A DNA stretch of 55,037 nt from an uncultured Prevotella sp. (GTDB lineage Bacteria > Bacteroidota > Bacteroidia > Bacteroidales > Bacteroidaceae): the NCBI GenBank assembly GCA_934256705.1, contig CAKQPF010000019.1, positions 1 to 55,037 on the forward strand. Direction: 5' to 3'. This document shows positions 33,757 through 42,731 of the stretch, piece by piece (positions within the stretch are counted from its first letter, which is position 1; every line of letters starts with the position of its first letter). The notes beneath the pieces were generated by a model. It was not told where the DNA came from. It did not search any database and was given only the letters and a program-made list of their open reading frames with translations. The translations under genes were made by a program, and so were the position numbers.

Positions 33757-35781
33757 ATGAACGACAACAAAGTAATGTTGCATGCAGCGGATAATATTCG
33801 TATTCTCGCTGCATCTGCAGTAGAAAAGGCTAAATCCGGTCACCCAGGTGGTGCGATGGGCGGTGCTGACTTTATCAATGTGCTCTACTCTGAGTACTTG
33901 AAGTATGATCCAAAGAATCCTTCATGGGTTGGTCGTGACCGCTTCTTCCTTGACCCAGGCCACATGGCTCCTATGCTTTACTCACAGCTTTGCCTTATTG
34001 GCAAGTTTACTTTGGAAGAGTTGCAGCAGCTTCGTCAGTGGGGTTCTCCTACCACAGGACACCCTGAGTTTGAGATTGCACGTGGCATAGAGAATACATC
34101 TGGTCCTCTCGGTCAGGGTCATGTCTTCGCTATTGGTGCTGCTATTGCTGCTAAGTTCCTTGCCCAGCATACAGGTAACCCTACTTTTGCAAAGGAGACT
34201 ATCTACGCATACATCTCTGATGGTGGCATTCAGGAGGAAATTTCACAGGGTGGCGCTCGTATCGCATCTACTCTCGGACTTGATAATCTCATCATGTTCT
34301 ATGACTCTAATGATATTCAGCTTTCTACTGAGACTAAGGAAGTTATGAATGAGGACACTGCTGCTAAGTATCGTGCACTCGGTTGGGAGGTTATCGAAAT
34401 CTGTGGTAATGACGTTGATCAGATTCGTCAGGCTCTCGATGCAGCTAAGAAGGTGGAAGGAAAGCCTACTCTTATCATCGGTAAGTGTATAATGGGTAAG
34501 GGTGCTCTCAAGGCTGATGGCACTTCTTATGAAGCAAACTGCAAGACTCATGGTGCGCCTCTCGGCGGTGATGCCTATGTGAACACAATCAAGCATCTTG
34601 GTGGTGACCCTGAGAATCCATTCGTAATCTTTGATGATGTCAAGGAGATGTATGCTTCTCGTGCTAAGGAACTTGAGGCTATTTGTGCTGAACGTTACGC
34701 TGAAGAGAAGGCTTGGGCTGACGCAAACCCAGAAAAGGCTGCTGCACTTGCTGATTGGTTTAGCGGTAAAGCTCCTGTAATTGACTGGTCTAAGGTTCAG
34801 CAGAAGGCTAACGATGCTACTCGTTCAGCTTCTGCTGCTTGTCTTGGAGCACTTGCAGAGCAGGTTCCAAACATGATATGTGCATCTGCGGACCTTTCTA
34901 ATTCCGACAAAACTGACGGTTTCCTCAAGAAGACCCACGCTCTTACTAAGGGTGATTTCTCAGGTGCATTCTTCCAGGCTGGTGTTGCAGAGTTGACAAT
35001 GGCGTGCTGTTGCATAGGTATGTGTCTCCACGGAGGTGTTATTCCTGCTTGTGGCACATTCTTCGTGTTCTCTGATTACATGAAGCCTGCTGTCCGTATG
35101 GCGGCTCTCATGCAGCTTCCGGTTAAGTTTATCTGGACTCATGATGCATTCCGCGTAGGTGAAGATGGTCCTACTCACGAGCCAGTAGAGCAGGAAGCAC
35201 AGATCCGTTTGATGGAGAAACTCCATAACCATGCAGGTAAGCCATCTGTTCTCGTACTCCGTCCTGCTGATGCAAAGGAGACAACTGAGGCTTGGAAGCT
35301 CGCAATGGAGAATACGGCTACACCTACTGCACTCATCTTCTCACGTCAGAATATCAACGATCTCCCAGAAGGAAATGACTATTCTCAGGCTGCAAAGGGT
35401 GCATATATCGTGGCAGGTTCTGATGAAAACCCTGATGTGGTTTGCGTTGCTTCAGGTTCTGAGGTATCAACTCTCGTCAGTGGCGCTGAACTTCTCCGCA
35501 AGGAAGGCGTTAAGGTGCGTATCGTGAGCGTTCCTTCTGAGGGATTGTTCCGTCAGCAGCCTGTAGAATACCAGCAGAGCATTATCCCAACAGGGGCCAA
35601 GGTCTTTGGTATGACAGCCGGACTTCCTGTAAATCTTCAGGGATTCCTCATCGGTGCTGATCCAAAGTCTAAGGTATGGGGTCTTGAAAGCTTCGGTTTC
35701 TCTGCTCCTTATAAGGTGCTTGACGAGAAGCTTGGCTATACTGCGGAGAATGTTTACAAGCAGGTGAAGTCCATCCTTTAA
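33757..35781 (+). CDS. tkt: Transketolase
   Basis: A 674-residue thiamine-diphosphate enzyme that moves two-carbon units between pentose phosphates. Visible marks are AKSGHPGGAMGGAD at the start and GPLGQGHVFAIGAAIAAK. The diphosphate motif region is ISDGGIQEEISQGG to DLIMFYDSND (ending near N), and the pyrimidine domain has TLFQAGVAELTMAC-like FFQAGVAELT and HDAFRVGEDGPTHEP. The start at 33757 (MNDNKVMLHAADN) matches family N-termini; an ATG at 33712 would read through the hairpin repeat. Its place after abfA links arabinose entry to central metabolism. The genome may hold another copy elsewhere. Confidence 0.93.
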   Translation: MNDNKVMLHAADNIRILAASAVEKAKSGHPGGAMGGADFINVLYSEYLKYDPKNPSWVGRDRFFLDPGHMAPMLYSQLCLIGKFTLEELQQLRQWGSPTTGHPEFEIARGIENTSGPLGQGHVFAIGAAIAAKFLAQHTGNPTFAKETIYAYISDGGIQEEISQGGARIASTLGLDNLIMFYDSNDIQLSTETKEVMNEDTAAKYRALGWEVIEICGNDVDQIRQALDAAKKVEGKPTLIIGKCIMGKGALKADGTSYEANCKTHGAPLGGDAYVNTIKHLGGDPENPFVIFDDVKEMYASRAKELEAICAERYAEEKAWADANPEKAAALADWFSGKAPVIDWSKVQQKANDATRSASAACLGALAEQVPNMICASADLSNSDKTDGFLKKTHALTKGDFSGAFFQAGVAELTMACCCIGMCLHGGVIPACGTFFVFSDYMKPAVRMAALMQLPVKFIWTHDAFRVGEDGPTHEPVEQEAQIRLMEKLHNHAGKPSVLVLRPADAKETTEAWKLAMENTATPTALIFSRQNINDLPEGNDYSQAAKGAYIVAGSDENPDVVCVASGSEVSTLVSGAELLRKEGVKVRIVSVPSEGLFRQQPVEYQQSIIPTGAKVFGMTAGLPVNLQGFLIGADPKSKVWGLESFGFSAPYKVLDEKLGYTAENVYKQVKSIL

Positions 35782-36044
35782 TGGCTTCCGTATAAGCAAT
35801 GGCATTGAAATGTAACAACTTTCAAGGCTATTGGCTTGTGAATAGCAAAACTTTAGTGGTTTATCCAAAATGTTTCGGAATGAGAATCGTCATGGATTGC
35901 TGACGGAAAGGTCTGATAATCTGATGAAATGATTCGGATATAGGTCTGAAGATTTTTCAATAGCACGTTAGAATTTCGTCGGTTTGAAAAAAGTCTTTGA
36001 TGATTCTTATTCCACTAATAATAACAATTAAATCTAATAATCCT

Positions 36045-36476
36045 ATGGAAAAGAGAATTATCGGCGTAGCTACTGACCATGCAGGTTTCCCACTCAAGCA
36101 GTTCGTATTGCAGTATCTTGAGGAGAAAGGTTATGAGATAAAGGACTTCGGTACCTGGAGTGACAAGTCCGTTGACTATCCTGACTTCGCTCATCCGTTG
36201 GCTGAAGCTATCGAGAATGGTACTGTGGATTGCGGTATTGCAATGTGCGGTTCTGGTGAAGGCATGGCCATGACCCTCAACAAGCACCACGGTGTGCGTG
36301 CCGGTCTTTGCTGGAATGTAGAGATTGCGCATCTTGTTCGTCAGCACAATGATGCAAATTGCCTCGTAATGCCGGGTCGTTTCATCACAAATCGTGAGGC
36401 TGAGGTTATCATGGACGAGTTCCTCAAGACTCCTTTTGAGGCTGGTCGTCACCTTGTTCGCATTGAGAAGATGTAA
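36045..36476 (+). CDS. rpiB: Ribose-5-phosphate isomerase B
   Basis: A 143-residue enzyme that interconverts ribose 5-phosphate and ribulose 5-phosphate. It opens KRIIGVATDHAGFPLKQ. The active-site cysteine is in GIAMCGSGEGMAMTLNKH, and the segment VRAGLCWN and CLVMPGRFI complete the family pattern. The ATG at 36045 is preferred over an ATG at 35997 because residues before MEKRIIG do not fit the family. The 263-base spacer to transketolase is longer than elsewhere in the operon, so it may have its own promoter, though none is clear. Confidence 0.93.
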   Translation: MEKRIIGVATDHAGFPLKQFVLQYLEEKGYEIKDFGTWSDKSVDYPDFAHPLAEAIENGTVDCGIAMCGSGEGMAMTLNKHHGVRAGLCWNVEIAHLVRQHNDANCLVMPGRFITNREAEVIMDEFLKTPFEAGRHLVRIEKM

Positions 36477-36489
36477 TTATTGGGGTGAT

Positions 36490-36737
36490 TTCGAACTGTA
36501 CGGTTGAAATTTACCCAATACGCCCTGAAAGGGCAATAGCTCCTAGCCCAGGGCATCGCCCTGGGTATTACGATGAATTATACCAACGCCCTGAAAGGGC
36601 AAAAGCATTATAACACAATGAGTCAGTTACGCTTTTGCCCTTACAGGGCGTTGGTATTCATGACATTATAACCCAGGGCGATGCCCTTGGCTATGAGCTT
36701 TTTGGGCCTTCAGCCCGTTTCAACCGTACAGCTCGAA
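36490..36737. repeat. Palindromic extragenic element with GTACGGTTGAAA ends, copy 2
   Basis: A 248-bp element with 20-bp inverted ends (TTCGAACTGTACGGTTGAAA; 19 of 20 match at the other end) and several nested palindromes such as CGCCCTGAAAGGGC and CCCAGGGCATCGCCCTGGG. It shares ends and internal segments with 3851-4025. A long open frame across it is repeat sequence only. Confidence 0.8.
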
Positions 36738-36740
36738 AAA

Positions 36741-36786
36741 CAGAGAACTCATCATGGGATTATGATGGGCTCTCTGTTTTTTTTTT
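36741..36786 (+). terminator. Terminator after rpiB and the palindromic element
   Basis: CAGAGAACTCATCAT pairs with ATGATGGGCTCTCTG (one-base bulge region), followed by ten Ts. It is the clearest intrinsic terminator for the arabinose operon, and the converging dedA gene may use other signals. Confidence 0.85.
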
Positions 36787-36817
36787 GCTTGGTGATAGGG
36801 GCGGGATTATCTTGGAA

Positions 36818-36847
36818 CCAGCCGGTAACGCGGCTGGCACAGTGGCG
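36818..36847. repeat. CCAGCCGGTAACGCGGCTGG hairpin repeat, copy left of dedA
   Basis: CCAGCCG/CGGCTGG stem followed by CACAGTGGCGA. An identical hairpin with the same tail is at 37536, on the other side of dedA and in the same direction. Confidence 0.75.
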
Positions 36848-36889
36848 ACTCCTTGTGGAATCCTGCCTGTGATGGGGCTGGGATTTGGA

Positions 36890-37510
36890 CTACTTCTTGC
36901 TTATTTTCTTCTTTACGATGAAGAAGATGACAGCGAGAACGCAGAGACCGAGGATGAAATACTTGATGTAATCACCATAGAGATGTATCTGGGATTCAAG
37001 TTCGGACTCAGGTACTACGGAATGGAGATACCATCCGAGGGCGGCGAGGATGCAGTTCCATGCTCCAGCTCCGATAGTGGTGAAGAGAAGGAAGTTCCAG
37101 AAATTCATGCGTGCCAATCCGGCAGGGATGCTGATAAGGTGACGGATTCCTGGGATAAGGCGGCCTGTTATGGTGGCTATCTTTCCGTTTTTGTCGAAGT
37201 ACTTCTCGCTTTTCTCTACTTTTTCCTGATTTAGCAGGCACATCTTTCCCCATTTGCTGTTTGCAAAACTATAGATGATAGGACGTCCGAGATATTTTCC
37301 TGCTATGTAATTGATTGTTGCTCCGATGTCAGCGCCAAGTGTGGCAAACAGGATTACGAGCCAAATGTTGAGATTTCCACCTGCTGCATGGTAGGCTGCA
37401 GGGGAGACAACGAACTCTGAAGGCACCGGTATTACGGTGCTTTCGAGCATCATCAGGAAGAAGATGGTGGGGTAATTGAGGTTCTGGAGTAGTGTTGAGA
37501 TTATTGACAT
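36890..37510 (-). CDS. DedA family membrane protein
   Basis: A 206-residue inner-membrane protein of the DedA/SNARE-associated family, whose members act as lipid (undecaprenyl phosphate) flippases or membrane homeostasis proteins. Family marks are the ESTVIPVPSEFVV loop, ATLGADIGATINYIAGKYLGR and GRLIPGIRHLISIPAGLARM, with about five hydrophobic stretches. The start at 37510 (MSIISTLLQN) is preferred because the upstream codons lie in a hairpin repeat. It is bracketed by two identical repeats and probably forms a single-gene unit. Confidence 0.88.
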   Translation of the reverse strand: MSIISTLLQNLNYPTIFFLMMLESTVIPVPSEFVVSPAAYHAAGGNLNIWLVILFATLGADIGATINYIAGKYLGRPIIYSFANSKWGKMCLLNQEKVEKSEKYFDKNGKIATITGRLIPGIRHLISIPAGLARMNFWNFLLFTTIGAGAWNCILAALGWYLHSVVPESELESQIHLYGDYIKYFILGLCVLAVIFFIVKKKISKK

Positions 37511-37535
37511 TGTTTGTTTCTTTTGATTGTTTATT

Positions 37536-37600
37536 CCAGCCGGTAACGCGGCTGGCACGGTGGCGAACTGTTGTTAAATACTTCCGGTAACGCGGCTGGT
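37536..37600. repeat. CCAGCCGGTAACGCGGCTGG hairpin repeats upstream of dedA
   Basis: A full copy at 37536-37555 followed by CACGGTGGCGA, then a second, shortened copy (TCCGGTAACGCGGCTGG at 37583-37599). Confidence 0.75.
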
Positions 37601-37660
37601 ATGGTTTCTTGCTCTTGTTTATTCTAATGCAGAGGACAAGAGGTGCGGGAATGGATTGTA

Positions 37661-39211
37661 TTATGCGTCTTTTGAGTATCTGTTATCCTTGATTTCGTGA
37701 GTTTTGGCATATTCAAGATACTCGGATATAGGCATATTTTCCGGAAAAAGACTGCTGAATATTGACACTGTCTCTGTAGGGTTAAAGGAAATACTCTTTT
37801 CCAATGCAGACAGGAAATCATCGTATTTGCCTATGACAAGAGCAGCATACGCCAAGCGCTCATATCCAAAGTTGCAATCGATGTCGTTCTTGTCCAATAT
37901 GTTATATGTCTGTGTAAGCATTTCATAGCCAGTCTCCATCAGTCCAGAATCAACGAGCATACATCCAATAGTGATATACATCTTTGGGTCATGATTTGAG
38001 TCTTTCAGCACTTCAGATAAAATTTCGAAAGCAGGAGCAGTCTGACGGTTTTCTAAATATATGCCAGCTTTGAGCAGTTTGCTTTTCTCTTCGTTCAACC
38101 CAGAGAGTAATATTTTGTCAGCATATTGCAAAGCCTCGTCTTTTTTCCCCATAGCCGTGCAAATATAAGCCGCCTGCTTATAGATTTCGCTCTGTGCAAT
38201 CTCGGGAATATCATTGAAGTCAGCATCTTCCATCAGTGATATTGCAGTGACGATGTGTTCATATCCTTCTTCGTATCTTTCCATAGTGAAGAGTGTGGAG
38301 GAAATAAGCAATTCGCCCTGAATGTCATTTGGACATAATTCGAGTACCTTCTTGAAACATTCCAGTGCCCCTTCGTTGTCTCCAAGAGAAAAAAGGCTGT
38401 TGCCTTTCACTATATAAGCTTCCGGAACGTCTGGGGCAATAGCAATGGCATATTCAGCACTTTGTATTGCTTCCTGACTTTGTCCTGTATGGAATTGACA
38501 TTGAGATAATTGCAACCAAGCTCTTAAAGAATAAGCATCGAGGTCGATATATTTATTCCAAATCGGTTCTGCTTCCTTGTATTTTTCCTGTACAGTGAGC
38601 AGGATAGCCTTGATTTCGAGGTAATCTCCTATGTCTATTAGTTCAGGATCTTTCACTCTGTTGAGCCATTTTTCCGAAAGTTCCCATTCTCCGTGATCGC
38701 AGAACATCATTGCGATATCGAGAGCATAGTCGCTTCTTGTTACTACATCATCCTCCTCATCTTCTTCATCGTATATACTGAGTGATGTAGTTTCTCCATC
38801 GAAATCCTCTTCTGGCAAAGTCTCATAATGCTTTTCGAGATAATTGTCAGCCTCTTTCACTTTCTCTCTGCACACCATTATTTCTGCACGCAGATAGACT
38901 ACATCGGTCATTTCATCACCAGTAATAAGGTCGGAATAATATTCAGCCTTATCCACGTCACCCATTATGACAGCGCGTCTTGCTTTGAAAACCAGAGCTT
39001 TAGTATTGTCTGGAAAGATTCTCAGCATATAGTCTGTCACCTTTTCGGCCTCGTCAGCGTTGCCTTTTACGTGGTAGTATTCAGCAATGTCAAGGAGGTC
39101 GTCTTCGTCGATGAAAATGTCTTCACCATTCAAAGAAGCCTGCTGGTATTTAGCCAGCAGGTCTTTGAATTCTTTGCTTCGTATGTATTTCTGAAATTCT
39201 GCAGGAATCAT
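37661..39211 (-). CDS. Tetratricopeptide repeat protein
   Basis: A 516-residue, cytosolic, all-helical acidic protein. TPR units are visible from about residue 45 to the end, for example AEYAIAIAPDVPEAYIVKGN and LGDNEGALECFKKVLELCPN. The acidic patch YDEEDEEDDVV is near residue 150. It carries no enzyme motif and probably acts as a scaffold. Its ATG shares one base with the stop codon of glnS (TAATG), so it is co-translated with the synthetase; the two may be functionally linked but nothing proves it. Confidence 0.85.
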   Translation of the reverse strand: MIPAEFQKYIRSKEFKDLLAKYQQASLNGEDIFIDEDDLLDIAEYYHVKGNADEAEKVTDYMLRIFPDNTKALVFKARRAVIMGDVDKAEYYSDLITGDEMTDVVYLRAEIMVCREKVKEADNYLEKHYETLPEEDFDGETTSLSIYDEEDEEDDVVTRSDYALDIAMMFCDHGEWELSEKWLNRVKDPELIDIGDYLEIKAILLTVQEKYKEAEPIWNKYIDLDAYSLRAWLQLSQCQFHTGQSQEAIQSAEYAIAIAPDVPEAYIVKGNSLFSLGDNEGALECFKKVLELCPNDIQGELLISSTLFTMERYEEGYEHIVTAISLMEDADFNDIPEIAQSEIYKQAAYICTAMGKKDEALQYADKILLSGLNEEKSKLLKAGIYLENRQTAPAFEILSEVLKDSNHDPKMYITIGCMLVDSGLMETGYEMLTQTYNILDKNDIDCNFGYERLAYAALVIGKYDDFLSALEKSISFNPTETVSIFSSLFPENMPISEYLEYAKTHEIKDNRYSKDA

Positions 39212-40977
39212 TAGTTCTTCTTCCAGGTATCTTTTAGACCAACGGTCTTGTTGAATACGAGGTGTTCAGGAGTAGAGTCTGTATCTACGTTGTAATAGCC
39301 GATACGCTGGAACTGAAGATAGTCGAGCGGTTTGGCATTTACGAGCCAAGACTCTACGTAAGCCTTCTTCACCTCAAGAGAATTAGGATTGATAAACTTG
39401 CGCATATCCTCGATGTCGATGCGCTCCTTACCCTGTGATTTAGAGTAAGCAGCCACCTCGTCGCGAGGATTTTCCACCATCCAGAGACGGTCATAATTGC
39501 GTACTTCTGCCTCAAGACAGTGCTGAGTGCTAACCCAGTGTATGGTCTTGCCCTTAATCTTCATGTTGGAATTAGCCTCTCCGGTCTTAGTCTCAGGGAT
39601 ATATTCAGCATGAATCTCCACGATATTGCCGTCAGCATCCTTTACGATGCACTCCTCTGGGTTCTCAGAGCACTGTATGATATACGCATTCTTGAGTCTT
39701 ACCTGCTTGCCAGGACCGAGGCGGAAGAACTTCTTCGGTGCGTCCTCCATGAAGTCATCGCGCTCGATCCAGAGTTCGCGTGAGAATGTAATCTCGTGAG
39801 TAGCGCTATTTTCATCTTCAGGGTTATTGATGGCAGTAAGCTGTTCTGTCTTGCCTTCAGGATAATTAGTGATAATCAGTTTGATAGGGTCAAGCACAGC
39901 ACTTACACGAGTAGCGCGGGAGTTGAGGTCTTCACGCACAGCGCTCTCCATGAGAGCCATCTCGTTGAGCGCATCGAAAGTGGTATAACCGATTTTGTTG
40001 ATGAAATTCACGATGCCTTCAGGACTGTATCCACGTCTGCGGAAGCCAGAGATAGTAGGCATACGAGGGTCATCCCAACCAGCAGTGACACCTTCCTTTA
40101 CGAGCATGAGCAAGTTGCGCTTTGAGAGAAGGATATGAGTGAGGTTGAGCTTATTGAATTCTGTCTGTCTTGGGCGGTTGTCATCGAGAGGCTTATCGTC
40201 GCCAGCCACTTCCTTGGCCCAATCGACAAAGAGGTCGTAGAGCGGACGATGACTGACAAATTCAAGTGTGCAGAGTGAGTGTGTGACACCTTCCCAATAG
40301 TCGCACTGGCCGTGTGTGTAGTCATACATAGGGTAGGCGTTCCACTTGTTGCCTGTGCGCCAGTGTGGCATATTGAGCACACGATACATGATAGGATCGC
40401 GGAAGTGCATATTATCGCTTGCCATGTCTATCTTAGCTCGAAGCACCATCTTGCCAGGCTCCATATTTCCAGAGTTCATCTCTTCGAAGAGACGCAAGCT
40501 TTCCTCTACAGGACGGTCGCGATAAGGAGAGTTCTGACCAGGCTGTGTAGGCGTTCCTTTCTGTGCGGCAATCTGCTCAGCGGTCTGTTCGTCCACGTAA
40601 GCTTTGCCACGCTTGATGAGTTCCACAGCGAGGTCCCACAATTTCTGGAAGTAGTCGGAAGCATATAAAATGTTTCCCCATTTAAATCCGAGCCATTCGA
40701 TGTCGCGCTTGATGGCTTCTACGTATTCAGTATCCTCCTTTTGTGGGTTGGTGTCGTCCATTCTGAGGTTACATACTCCGCCATATTTCTGAGCGATACC
40801 GAAATCGATAGCGATAGCCTTGGCGTGTCCGATATGGAGGTATCCGTTAGGTTCTGGTGGGAAACGAGTCTGTATTCTTCCTCCGTTTTTGCCTTCAGCG
40901 AGGTCTTTTTCCACTTTTGCCTCTATGAAATTGAGACTTTTCTTCTCTTCAGTGATGTTATTGTTTTCTGATGCCAT
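39211..40977 (-). CDS. glnS: Glutaminyl-tRNA synthetase
   Basis: A 588-residue class I synthetase that charges tRNA-Gln. The HIGH motif is in PPEPNGYLHIGHAKA, followed by FGIAQKYGGVCNLRMDDTNP. The KMSKS-like motif is ILLSKRNLLMLV, with GWDDPRMPTISGFRRRG between. The anticodon-binding beta barrels follow (about residue 340-560). The length is slightly over the E. coli enzyme. It is the first gene of a pair with the TPR protein. Confidence 0.95.
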   Translation of the reverse strand: MASENNNITEEKKSLNFIEAKVEKDLAEGKNGGRIQTRFPPEPNGYLHIGHAKAIAIDFGIAQKYGGVCNLRMDDTNPQKEDTEYVEAIKRDIEWLGFKWGNILYASDYFQKLWDLAVELIKRGKAYVDEQTAEQIAAQKGTPTQPGQNSPYRDRPVEESLRLFEEMNSGNMEPGKMVLRAKIDMASDNMHFRDPIMYRVLNMPHWRTGNKWNAYPMYDYTHGQCDYWEGVTHSLCTLEFVSHRPLYDLFVDWAKEVAGDDKPLDDNRPRQTEFNKLNLTHILLSKRNLLMLVKEGVTAGWDDPRMPTISGFRRRGYSPEGIVNFINKIGYTTFDALNEMALMESAVREDLNSRATRVSAVLDPIKLIITNYPEGKTEQLTAINNPEDENSATHEITFSRELWIERDDFMEDAPKKFFRLGPGKQVRLKNAYIIQCSENPEECIVKDADGNIVEIHAEYIPETKTGEANSNMKIKGKTIHWVSTQHCLEAEVRNYDRLWMVENPRDEVAAYSKSQGKERIDIEDMRKFINPNSLEVKKAYVESWLVNAKPLDYLQFQRIGYYNVDTDSTPEHLVFNKTVGLKDTWKKN

Positions 40978-41028
40978 AATCTATTATTATATATGTATGA
41001 TTAAAAGGGTATATAATTCCCCCACATT

Positions 41029-41101
41029 AAGTAGGTAATCAGAATTATTGAAAAACAAATATTATTATCTACTCATTAAAAATAATTTTGATTACCTACT
41101 T
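41029..41101. repeat. Inverted repeat AAGTAGGT element, copy 2
   Basis: AAGTAGGTAATCAGAATTATT (41029-41049) pairs with 41081-41101 at 20 of 21 positions around a 31-base loop. It shares its arms with 33681-33725 and lies 51 bases upstream of glnS, between divergent glnS and corA. Confidence 0.75.
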
Positions 41102-41181
41102 ATAAGATGCAAAATTAAAGTTTTTTTCTGAGAAAATGAAATTTTTTTCATAAGAATTCCCATTAAACCGATTATTTTTAT

Positions 41182-41361
41182 TACTTTTGCATCGCTAAAT
41201 ACTATAGGCACTTACAGAATACAAAATTTTATTCACAAAAACATGGACGATTATCATTCGACTGATACTGAAAAAATGTAGGCGTGAGAAAAAGTCATTA
41301 TGGCTGATTCTCATACCTTAATATATTAGTATGCAGCCTTTCTAAAAGAGAATCAGCAACA
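41182..41361 (+). promoter_or_regulatory. corA leader: promoter-like element, mini-ORF and stem-loop at the start codon
   Basis: TACTTTTGC at 41182-41190 is a probable -7 element. A 12-codon frame (MDDYHSTDTEKM) occupies 41243-41281. A perfect 10-bp stem, GCTGATTCTC at 41303-41312 with GAGAATCAGC at 41348-41357, ends four bases before the corA ATG. Such a stem could hide the start codon. Whether it responds to magnesium is unknown. Confidence 0.5.
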
Positions 41362-42288
41362 ATGAAGACGTATTGGAACACCAATAAAGGCATCCACATG
41401 CTGAATGAGTGGGAGCCAAATTGTTGGACACAGATTACGTGTCCTACAGAAGAGGAATGCCTGAACTTACAGGAAGAATTCCACATCCCTGACTATTTCT
41501 TCTCCGACATCGCCGATGCCGATGAGAGAGCGCGTTATGAGTACGACGACGGATGGATGCTTGTCATCCTGCGTATCCCTTATGTCAAGGAGATACGTTC
41601 CCGTACGCCATATACCACCGTGCCTCTTGGTATCATACACAAGCGTGATGTCACTATCACAGTATGCTATTTCGAGACAAATATGATGATCGACTTTGTC
41701 AGTTATCAGCAACGTCGTGGAGAAGGTTTCGTCGATCATGTGGATATGATATTCCGCATGTTCCTCTCCAGCTCCGTATGGTACCTGAAACGCCTCAAGC
41801 AGATAAACACACTTATCGACAAGGCAAAGCGTGACATGGATCATGACGTGAACAATGAGAGCCTTATCGGACTCTCCCGTCTGCAGGACTCCCTGACATA
41901 TTTCATCACATCAATCCGTGGCAACGAGACCCTTCTGCTCAAGCTGAAGTTCAAGTTGCAGATTGACGAACTGGATGCTGACCTCATCGAGGACGTAAAC
42001 ATCGAGATGAGTCAGGCGCGAGAAACGGCGCGTATCTATTCGGAAATTCTTGATTCCACGATGGAGACCTATCGAGGTATCATCAATAATAACATGAATA
42101 CCGTGATGCGTACGCTTACCTCCGTGAGTATCATCCTCATGTTTCCTACGCTCATATCCTCGCTTTTCGGTATGAACCTCATCAATGGCATGGAGACGTC
42201 CTCCTTCGGATTCCTCATTGCCATCATCATCTCCGTATTCGTCTCCGTCGGTTCGTGGTGGTTCCTCAGGTTCAAGCATCTGATTTAG
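41362..42288 (+). CDS. corA: CorA-type magnesium/cobalt channel
   Basis: A 308-residue inner-membrane divalent cation channel. It has a large cytoplasmic N-terminal domain and two helices at the very end; the selectivity motif is G270-M271-N272 in LFGMNL, following TLTSVSIILMFPTLISS. The second helix is FGFLIAIIISVFVSVGSWWFL, and the basic end FLRFKHLI is typical. It forms a pentamer in characterised members. It is a single-gene unit with a structured leader and its own terminator. Confidence 0.92.
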   Translation: MKTYWNTNKGIHMLNEWEPNCWTQITCPTEEECLNLQEEFHIPDYFFSDIADADERARYEYDDGWMLVILRIPYVKEIRSRTPYTTVPLGIIHKRDVTITVCYFETNMMIDFVSYQQRRGEGFVDHVDMIFRMFLSSSVWYLKRLKQINTLIDKAKRDMDHDVNNESLIGLSRLQDSLTYFITSIRGNETLLLKLKFKLQIDELDADLIEDVNIEMSQARETARIYSEILDSTMETYRGIINNNMNTVMRTLTSVSIILMFPTLISSLFGMNLINGMETSSFGFLIAIIISVFVSVGSWWFLRFKHLI

Positions 42289-42309
42289 AAATAATACGAT
42301 AAATATTAC

Positions 42310-42377
42310 AAACAGGAGAATGGTCACGTCATAAGCATCCAAAAATGCTCAAAATCCACGACTATTCTCCTGTTTTT
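42310..42377 (+). terminator. Terminator of corA
   Basis: AAACAGGAGAAT and ATTCTCCTGTTT close an outer 12-bp stem with a smaller AGCAT/ATGCT stem inside; a T-run follows. It lies 20 bases after the stop codon. Confidence 0.8.
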
Positions 42378-42397
42378 CCGATATATCCAGCCTAATA

Positions 42398-42592
42398 GTG
42401 ACGGTGAAAAAATAAATTGGTATGATTTGAGCCTCATATTTTTGAGATGTTTTCTTCACTCGAAGAGGGAGTATAGCGGGCTATATGACCGATGAGAGTG
42501 ATGAAAACAGCCAAAAAGATGAGGGTGAAGCCATATACTGATATAGTACATTTTTCACTCAAATCGTACCAATTTATTTTTTTTACCGTCAC
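42398..42592. mobile_element. 195-bp MITE-like element, copy 2
   Basis: Near-identical to 23249-23440, with terminal inverted repeats GTGACGGTGAAAAAATAAAT / its complement, extending through TTGGTAYGATTTGAG. It is flanked by the 3-bp repeat ATA. Confidence 0.85.
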
Positions 42593-42617
42593 ATAACACA
42601 AAAAACCAAACATTTCT

Positions 42618-42649
42618 TTTGCAGTTTCATTTATTTTAGATAAATTTGC
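42618..42649 (+). promoter_or_regulatory. Promoter of the DUF349 gene
   Basis: TTTG at 42618-42621, 19 bases, TAAATTTGC at 42641-42649: consensus. It lies 82 bases before the chosen ATG and just after the MITE-like element, so the element did not carry it away. Confidence 0.85.
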
Positions 42650-42731
42650 ATACTATTTTGTGCATTCTTAAAAGAAGAAAAAGCACGTATAAGAATTTGT
42701 GAACATCGAATCATTACTCAAAAACAGAAAA

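Noticed and set aside
36635..37234. A 199-codon open frame across the palindromic element and the dedA antisense
   Set aside because: It is made of repeat sequence followed by the complementary strand of dedA; no family resemblance, and dedA on the other strand is certain.
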